Assembly: GCA_030840415.1 (NCBI GenBank)
Contig: JAVEEO010000194.1
Location: 1-11,329 of the forward strand
Direction: 5' to 3'
Length of the DNA stretch: 11,329 nt
Source: Pseudonocardiales bacterium
Lineage (GTDB): Bacteria > Actinomycetota > Actinomycetes > Mycobacteriales > Jatrophihabitantaceae
Under the pieces are notes generated by a model. The model did no database searches and was not told where the DNA came from. It worked only from the letters and a program-made list of their open reading frames with translations. Below are positions 6,956 to 11,329 of the stretch, in pieces; position 1 is the first letter of the stretch; each line of letters starts with the position of its first letter. The position numbers and the translations under genes were made by a program.

Positions 6956-7017
6956 TTGCTTACCGCAGAAGTGATCTTGAAACAAGCGGCGTGCGTGTTC
7001 ACAGGTCCGGAGTTGAA

Positions 7018-7032
7018 GCGGATCTCATCCGC
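7018..7032. promoter_or_regulatory. Dyad GCGGAT-CTC-ATCCGC, candidate operator between divergent genes
   Basis: This is a perfect 6-bp inverted repeat with a 3-base spacer in the 229-bp gap between the lectin-domain gene and the protease gene, 127 bp from the first start and 88 bp from the second. Its size and position suit a dimeric repressor or activator that controls both secreted proteins. I could not place -10/-35 boxes with confidence for either gene, so the relation to a promoter is unproven. Confidence 0.4.
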
Positions 7033-7111
7033 AACCTTTCACCGGCAGTGGCGTTGTTAGGTATTCAGTAAGGAATTCCGGCCACCCGCACTCGAATCCG
7101 GCCCCGTCCGT

Positions 7112-7116
7112 GGAGG
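7112..7116 (+). promoter_or_regulatory. Ribosome binding site of the protease gene
   Basis: GGAGG ends four bases before the ATG at 7121 and fixes that start. Confidence 0.75.
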
Positions 7117-7120
7117 CTCC

Positions 7121-10100
7121 ATGACCAAGCTCGTCCGTCCCAGGCGACACCGAGTCGCCATCCAGGTCGGCGCGGCCGCACTGGCCGCCGGCCTCGCCGT
7201 CGCCCTGACCAGCGGTCCCGGCGCCTTCGCCGCTCCCCCGGCCCCGGCAGCCGGCGCGAACCTGTCGCTGCTCGACGCCCCGATCGGCTTCGGCGACCTC
7301 GACGCCCGGACCGGCCAGCTCGCCCCCACCGTGGCCCAGCAGGACCGGGTCGGGCAACTGGGCGCCGTTGCCCGGTTCACCCGCTTCGGCACGGTCGGCT
7401 CGTTGATCAGGTACGGCAGCTACCTGGGTGCCGGTTACCCCGGCGACGCCGTCGCCGTCGCGCGGGCCTGGCTGAAGGCCAATTCGGTGCTGTTCCGGAT
7501 GACGCCGGCCGAGATCGATGCGCTGCACGTGCTCAACGACCAGCGCCTGGCGGGCGGCGCCGGCCACGCCGTGCTGTTTCGCCAGCAGTACGGTTCGCTG
7601 CCGGCCGGCCAGGACGGCCTGATCGACGTCAGCGTGACCGGCGACAAGGTCGCCTACGTCTCGTCCTCGGCCACCGGCCCGCAGACCGCGCCGCCGCCGG
7701 CCGCCCTGTCGGCCACCGCGGCCTGGCTCAAGGCCGCCGCCAACGTCGGGCGCAGCGTCGCCCCCACCGCACTGTCGGCACCAAAGGTCAAGGACGGCTG
7801 GAACGTCTTCTCCGTGACCGGCTTCGGCCAGCAGCAGCGGGCCCGGCTGGTCGCGGTGCCGACCCCGGCCGGGCAGGCCCGGCCCGCCTACGAAACCGTC
7901 GTACTGGATGTGCGGGGCGGTTCGGCCCAGGCCTATACGGTATTCGTCGACGCGGTGACCGGCGCGATCCTGATGCGCTACAACCGGGTCAACCACAGCG
8001 AGGCCAGCAACCAGTTCACCGCGGCCTTCACCGACTCGGGCTGCGGGCCGGCGGTTCCGGCCGGCACGGTCGACGCCGCTACCAAGCAAATCGTGGTGGC
8101 AGCGACCTCGACGGTGCCGAGCAACGACATCCTGCTCAAGCTGGTGTTCCACGGCATCACCGTCGCCGCCAGCAGCGACGCCGGCGCCGGCCAGGAAGAG
8201 CTGACCTACGCCCCGGCCGGCGGCGTGCCGGCCGGCGACTACTTCGTGCAGGTCTGCCCGTCCCCTGCGCCGGTCGGGCCGTTCGTCGCGCCGCTCACCG
8301 CATCGGGGGTGTTTCTGTCCTCCGACACCGCCGGCCCGGCCGGCGCGGGCCTGCCGTACCCGCCGAAGTGGAAGTACTTCTTCAACGCACCGCCGCTGGA
8401 CTACACCTCGACCGACACCCGAAAGACCGGATGCTGGGAGACCGTCAACCAGACCGGCTGTGACCGCAAGGAGCAGAACCTGGCATCCCGGGCGCCGTGG
8501 GACGTCGACCCGCACACCAACCTGCCGACCTTCACCACCTCCGGCAACAACGCGGTGACCGCCGAGTCGTGGCTGTCGCCGCTGACGCCGGGGCCGGCCG
8601 GTCAGCGCCCGTTCGCCGCGGACCGCAACTACAGTTTCTCCTGGACCAACAGTTGGAACACGTCCAAGTGCGACCCGGCCAACATCGCCACCGGCAACCG
8701 CAACGACATCGACGCGTCGGTGGCCAACCTGTTCAGCGGCCACAACCGGTTCCACGACTTCGCCTACTTCCTCGGCTTCACCGAGGGCAACTACAACGCC
8801 CAGCTGAGCAACTTCGGCAACGGCGGCATGCAGGGCGATCCCGAGATCGGCAACGTCCAGGCCGGTGCCGTCAGCGGTGGCGCGCCGTCCTACGAGGGCC
8901 GTGACAACGCCAACCAGATCGCCCTCAACGACGGCATTGCGCCGATCACCAACCAGTACCTGTTCCAGCCGATCTCCGGATCGTTCTACGCAGCCTGCTC
9001 CGATGGTGACTTCGACACCTCGGTGTTCGGTCACGAGTACACCCACCTGATCAGCAACCGGATGGTGGGCGGCCCGGACGACGGGCTGTCCGGGCACCAG
9101 GCCGGGTCGATGGGCGAGAGCTGGAGCGACCTGGACGCGCTGGAGTACCTGCACGAGTTCGGCTACACCCCGCAGAACGGTGAGAACCCCTGGGCCGAAG
9201 GTCCTTACGTCACCGGCAACAAGCAGCGGGGCATCCGCAACTACGGCCTCAACAGCAACCCGCTGAACTACAGCGACATCGGCTACGACGTCACCGGTCC
9301 GGAGGTGCACGCCGACGGCGAGGTATGGAACGCGGTGAACTACGACATCCGGCAGGCCCTGGTCGCCAAGTACAACAGCGCCTACCCCGAGTCCAATGCC
9401 GCCCTGCAACTGCGCTGCGCCCAGGGTGAGTTGCCGGCCGACCAGTGCCCGGGCAACCGGCGCTGGATCCAGCTGGTCTACGACGGCTGGTTGATGCAGC
9501 CATCGGCCGACAGCATGCTCGACGCCCGTGACAGCTACCTGGCCGCCGACCTGATGCGCTTCGGCGGCGCGAACCAGGCCGCGCTGTGGACGGCCTTCGC
9601 CAAGCGCGGCTTCGGCAGGGACGCGAGCACCGCGGGCACCGACGACACCGATCCGCGGCCCAGCTTCGTGGCGCGGACCGGGTCGCAGGCCGGCACGGTG
9701 AAGTTCACGCTGACCGCGCAGGACAAGGCAGGCACGCCCAAGGTTGCCGGTGCCGCGATCTACGTCGGCCCGTACTCGGCCGGCATCACCCCGGTGGCCA
9801 CCTCCGACTCCGGCGGCGTAGCCAGCTTCACCGCCGAGCCCGGCAGCTACACCATCACGGTGGTCAAGGCCGGCTTCGGCGTCCAGAGCTTCACCCAGAC
9901 GGTGACGGCGGCCAAGACGACCTCTCGCACGGTGGGGCTGCCGACCAACCTGGCCTCGGCGGCCAACGGGGCCACCATCACCGGTGATGCCACCAGCACC
10001 AATCTCACCGGGCTGATCGACGACACCGAGGCGACCAACTGGACCGACGACACCGCCGCCCCGGTCAACGTCAGCAAGCCGTCCGTGGTGGTGCATCTCG

Positions 10101-10552
10101 CCAACACCGCGACCGGCCCGGTGCTGGTCCGCTCGATTCGGGTCAGCGCCTTCACCCAGCAGACCGGCGGCCGGTTCGACGCGTTGCGACAGTTCGCCAT
10201 CGCCGCATGCACGGCCAGCGCGGCCAACCTCGGCTGCACCGGCCCGACGGGTTTCAGCACCATCTACACCAGCCCGGCGAACGCCTTCCCGGCCGGTCAG
10301 CCCCGACCGCTGGCGCCCGACCTGCTGGTGCGCGGATTCGACATCCCCGACACGATGGCCACCCACCTCAAGCTGATCGTGCTGAACAACCAGTGCACCG
10401 GAACACCTGCCTACCAGGGCGATCAGGACAATGACCCGACCAGCGACAGCGATTGCGTCACCGGGTCCTCCACCACCAACCCGTTGCTGACCCCGCACGC
10501 ACCGACGGTGAAGGCTGCCGAGTTCCAGGCCTTCACCTCGGCCCTGCGCTGA
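7121..10552 (+). CDS. Secreted M36 (fungalysin-type) zinc metalloprotease, multidomain
   Basis: This is a 1143-residue exported endopeptidase precursor. Its signal peptide has a basic n-region (KLVRPRRHR), a hydrophobic core at 14-30 and AFA near 38. An FTP-type propeptide lies at about 105-165 and a PepSY-like segment ends at VDAVTGAILMRYNRVNH (about 276-292). Both normally inhibit and fold the enzyme. Next comes a beta-rich insert (about 293-400; LVFHGITV, GDYFVQVCP) resembling a pre-peptidase C-terminal domain. The M36 catalytic domain spans about 410-850: GRDNANQIALNDG, then HEYTH with zinc ligands H638 and H642 and catalytic E639. The third ligand, E666, is in GESWSD (usually GEGWSD), and H730 in the HADGEVW motif completes the site. 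A carboxypeptidase-regulatory-like fold (about 856-940) and a discoidin/F5-8C-like domain (about 943-1143, NLASAANGATITGD and LIDDTEATNW) follow and probably bind surfaces or glycans. The active site looks intact. The gene is monocistronic, ending at a strong terminator. Confidence 0.93.
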   Translation: MTKLVRPRRHRVAIQVGAAALAAGLAVALTSGPGAFAAPPAPAAGANLSLLDAPIGFGDLDARTGQLAPTVAQQDRVGQLGAVARFTRFGTVGSLIRYGSYLGAGYPGDAVAVARAWLKANSVLFRMTPAEIDALHVLNDQRLAGGAGHAVLFRQQYGSLPAGQDGLIDVSVTGDKVAYVSSSATGPQTAPPPAALSATAAWLKAAANVGRSVAPTALSAPKVKDGWNVFSVTGFGQQQRARLVAVPTPAGQARPAYETVVLDVRGGSAQAYTVFVDAVTGAILMRYNRVNHSEASNQFTAAFTDSGCGPAVPAGTVDAATKQIVVAATSTVPSNDILLKLVFHGITVAASSDAGAGQEELTYAPAGGVPAGDYFVQVCPSPAPVGPFVAPLTASGVFLSSDTAGPAGAGLPYPPKWKYFFNAPPLDYTSTDTRKTGCWETVNQTGCDRKEQNLASRAPWDVDPHTNLPTFTTSGNNAVTAESWLSPLTPGPAGQRPFAADRNYSFSWTNSWNTSKCDPANIATGNRNDIDASVANLFSGHNRFHDFAYFLGFTEGNYNAQLSNFGNGGMQGDPEIGNVQAGAVSGGAPSYEGRDNANQIALNDGIAPITNQYLFQPISGSFYAACSDGDFDTSVFGHEYTHLISNRMVGGPDDGLSGHQAGSMGESWSDLDALEYLHEFGYTPQNGENPWAEGPYVTGNKQRGIRNYGLNSNPLNYSDIGYDVTGPEVHADGEVWNAVNYDIRQALVAKYNSAYPESNAALQLRCAQGELPADQCPGNRRWIQLVYDGWLMQPSADSMLDARDSYLAADLMRFGGANQAALWTAFAKRGFGRDASTAGTDDTDPRPSFVARTGSQAGTVKFTLTAQDKAGTPKVAGAAIYVGPYSAGITPVATSDSGGVASFTAEPGSYTITVVKAGFGVQSFTQTVTAAKTTSRTVGLPTNLASAANGATITGDATSTNLTGLIDDTEATNWTDDTAAPVNVSKPSVVVHLANTATGPVLVRSIRVSAFTQQTGGRFDALRQFAIAACTASAANLGCTGPTGFSTIYTSPANAFPAGQPRPLAPDLLVRGFDIPDTMATHLKLIVLNNQCTGTPAYQGDQDNDPTSDSDCVTGSSTTNPLLTPHAPTVKAAEFQAFTSALR

Positions 10553-10579
10553 CACTGAGCCGCGGTAACACTTTCCGGT

Positions 10580-10619
10580 AGTTCTGGCCGGCGGACCCGA
10601 TGGTCTGCCGGCCAGAACT
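10580..10619 (+). terminator. Strong intrinsic-type terminator of the protease gene
   Basis: AGTTCTGGCCGGC (10580-10592) is perfectly complementary to 10607-10619. The stem continues inward as GGACC/GGTCT with one G-U pair, giving about 18 bp and a CGAT loop. It lies 27 bases after the protease stop. There is no T-tract, typical of actinobacteria. Confidence 0.85.
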
Positions 10620-10706
10620 GTGTTCGGCAGAGCCCCCCACAGCTCCTCACCGGGGCATCGCCGGCGAACACCTCAGATGTGACCGGCGCTGTCCGATACA
10701 GAGAGA

Positions 10707-10813
10707 AGGCCGCTCAGGACGAGCGGCCTGCACGTCGTTCGGCAGCAGCGAGCTTCGCCGCGACGGTGGACTGCCACCTGTCGTCGCCGGCCAGGCGCGC
10801 CCCTGCCGACGAC
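10707..10813 (+). ncRNA. Hairpin-rich leader of the 30-codon gene (possible structured RNA)
   Basis: Three consecutive stem-loops precede the small ORF. The first pairs AGGCCGCTC (10707-10715) with GAGCGGCCT (10721-10729), nine perfect pairs. The second pairs CGTCG..CGGC (10733-10743) with GCCGCGACG (10757-10765). The third pairs GTCGT..CGG..CAGG (10780-10794) with CCTG CCG ACGAC (10802-10813). They end 8 bases before the AAGGAGG site at 10821. I do not recognise a known riboswitch class. An in-frame reading open from 10679 crosses this region, but it has no ribosome site and unremarkable residues, so I take the region as non-coding. The promoter should lie in about 10620-10706, where I see no clear boxes. 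Confidence 0.4.
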
Positions 10814-10820
10814 CCAACTC

Positions 10821-10829
10821 AAGGAGGAG
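10821..10829 (+). promoter_or_regulatory. Perfect Shine-Dalgarno site of the 30-codon gene
   Basis: AAGGAGGAG ends two bases before the ATG at 10832; its GGAGG core is 4-5 bases away. It is the strongest ribosome site in the window and the main evidence that the short ORF is translated from this ATG. Confidence 0.8.
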
Positions 10830-10831
10830 TC

Positions 10832-10924
10832 ATGAAATACCTGCTGGTTCGGACGATGTCTTCGGCAGCGGCGATGACCGCGATCGTCACGGTGGTCGGC
10901 GCCGGACACAAGTTCAACTTCTGA
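10832..10924 (+). CDS. Unrecognised 30-residue hydrophobic peptide
   Basis: This short ORF begins MKYLLVRTM, continues with a small-residue hydrophobic stretch (about 10-25, rich in Ala, Val, Thr and Ile), and ends VGAGHKFNF. One Lys and one Arg precede the hydrophobic part and a polar, aromatic tail follows, so it could be a single-pass membrane microprotein or an exported signal-type peptide whose GHKFNF tail is the mature part. I do not recognise a family. Support for it being real: a perfect Shine-Dalgarno site, a structured leader, an immediate strong terminator, and its place as an isolated unit between the protease and a membrane sensor gene. A longer in-frame start (GTG 10679, 81 residues) lacks a ribosome site and crosses the hairpins. 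It could also be a leader peptide for a regulatory RNA. Function unknown. Confidence 0.6.
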   Translation: MKYLLVRTMSSAAAMTAIVTVVGAGHKFNF

Positions 10925-10929
10925 GAATT

Positions 10930-10967
10930 CTCGCGGGGCCCCGGTAGCAGCTTCGGGGCCCCGCGAG
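10930..10967 (+). terminator. Strong terminator after the 30-codon gene
   Basis: CTCGCGGGGCCCCG (10930-10943) is perfectly complementary to 10954-10967, a 14-bp nearly all-GC stem with a 10-base loop. It starts 6 bases after the small ORF's stop and isolates it from the next gene. As it lies within a transcript leading to 11038, an attenuator role is also possible. Confidence 0.8.
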
Positions 10968-10993
10968 GTTCGCACGCCGAGCCGGGGGCGTCC

Positions 10994-11047
10994 ATGTCCG
11001 TGATACCGAACTGGACTCCGTCGGCGGGAAGGCCCTCGTGGGTATGA
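10994..11047 (+). CDS. Possible 17-codon leader ORF before the membrane protein
   Basis: ATG at 10994, with GGGGG five bases upstream, opens a 17-codon reading (begins MSVIPNW, ends GRPSWV). Its TGA overlaps the ATG at 11044 of the membrane protein as ATGA, the arrangement expected for translational coupling. No similarity is recognised. It competes with the GTG start at 11038 of the next gene and may be chance. Confidence 0.25.
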   Translation: MSVIPNWTPSAGRPSWV

Positions 11048-11329
11048 CCGACCGCCGCAGCCTCCTGCTGTACATGTGGACCGTGGTGGCGCTCACCGCT
11101 CCGCTGATCGCGCTGGTGGCCGGGCAGGCGCTGGAGAATCCGCCGTCGGACCTGGCCGGCCGTCAGGGCCTGATCCTGGCGATGTTCTGCCTCGTGCTCG
11201 TCATCGGCGAGATGTGGCCGATTCCGGTCGCCCGCGGCCGGGAGGCCGGTGACGAGATCACGGTGTCGAGCACCTTCGGCTTCGCGCTGGTGTTGCTCGC
11301 CCCGGTGTTCGTCACGATCGCCGCCCAGG
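11038..11329 (+). CDS. Polytopic membrane protein, N-terminal part only (probable sensor domain)
   Basis: The window cuts this gene after 97 codons. The visible part shows a basic start (MGMTDRRS) and hydrophobic segments at about 9-27 (LLLYMWTVVALTAPLIALV), 41-54 (LILAMFCLVLVIGE) and 77-96 (SSTFGFALVLLAPVFVTIAA). The pattern GE-x-x-PI, a charged linker, then (I/V)TVSSTFGFAL recalls the membrane sensor regions at the N-terminus of actinobacterial GGDEF, EAL or HD-domain signalling proteins. This is from memory of the pattern, and the output domain is outside the window. Start: GTG 11038 is preferred because GGGAAGG (11026-11032) lies five bases upstream. ATG 11044, in the same frame, is the alternative and would overlap a 17-codon leader ORF. 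It follows the 30-codon gene and its terminator. Confidence 0.6.
   Translation, partial: MGMTDRRSLLLYMWTVVALTAPLIALVAGQALENPPSDLAGRQGLILAMFCLVLVIGEMWPIPVARGREAGDEITVSSTFGFALVLLAPVFVTIAAQ

Noticed and set aside
6892..7002. N-terminal extension of the lectin-domain protein starting at ATG 7002
   Set aside because: It would place 37 residues before a clear signal peptide. The GTG at 6891 has a ribosome site and gives a normal basic n-region.
6892..7020. A riboswitch (for example c-di-AMP type, which often precedes exported wall-active proteins) in the lectin gene leader
   Set aside because: Only one 6-bp hairpin is visible and none of the conserved riboswitch core sequences that I know.
7025..10555. 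A 1176-codon open frame on the minus strand covering the whole protease gene
   Set aside because: It mirrors the protease codons in GC-rich DNA. Its product is a Gly/Arg/Val-rich sequence with no domain, whereas the plus strand has a signal peptide, HEYTH and a ribosome site.
10679..10831. An 81-residue version of the small peptide starting at GTG 10679
   Set aside because: No ribosome site at 10679, the segment is full of hairpins, and AAGGAGGAG sits directly before ATG 10832. It is kept only as a weak alternative.

Overview
The window is GC-rich (most codons end in G or C) and shows GTG starts, strong GGAGG-type ribosome sites, a leaderless-type promoter and actinobacterial protein families, so it comes from a free-living high-GC actinomycete. 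I cannot name the genus from sequence alone. No tRNA, rRNA, CRISPR array, transposase or phage gene is visible.

Layout. (1) 113-2753, plus strand: a PaaK/CapK-type adenylate-forming enzyme followed 85 bp later by an Acg-like nitroreductase. The junction holds a 15-bp tandem repeat that copies the end of the first gene, stop codon included. (2) 2806-4679, minus strand: a two-component system, a MacS-like (DUF5931-type) membrane histidine kinase overlapping its NarL/LuxR response regulator by 4 bp (GTGA). (3) 4735-5226, plus strand: a small flavin split-barrel (PNPOx-like) protein, probably leaderless and divergent from the kinase. (4) 5260-6891, minus strand: a secreted protein with two copies of one beta-rich module around an ASH-like domain, and a C-terminal bulb-type lectin domain. 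(5) 7121-10552, plus strand: a large secreted M36 (fungalysin-type) zinc metalloprotease with FTP propeptide, PPC-like insert, carboxypeptidase-regulatory-like and discoidin-like domains. It is divergent from the lectin gene across a 229-bp gap that holds a perfect dyad. (6) 10553-10967: a strong terminator, then an isolated short unit made of a hairpin-rich leader, a perfect Shine-Dalgarno site, a 30-codon ORF and a second strong terminator. (7) 11038 to the right edge: the start of a polytopic membrane protein that resembles the sensor part of GGDEF/HD-type signalling proteins.

How the parts may work together. The two flavoprotein-type genes flank the two-component system and could be its targets, but this is inference from position only. 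The lectin-like protein and the protease are both exported, diverge from one promoter region and probably act together outside the cell on glycan or protein substrates. The most unusual item is the 30-residue ORF, with its own leader and terminator, directly before a membrane sensor gene. It is a candidate signal peptide or membrane microprotein.
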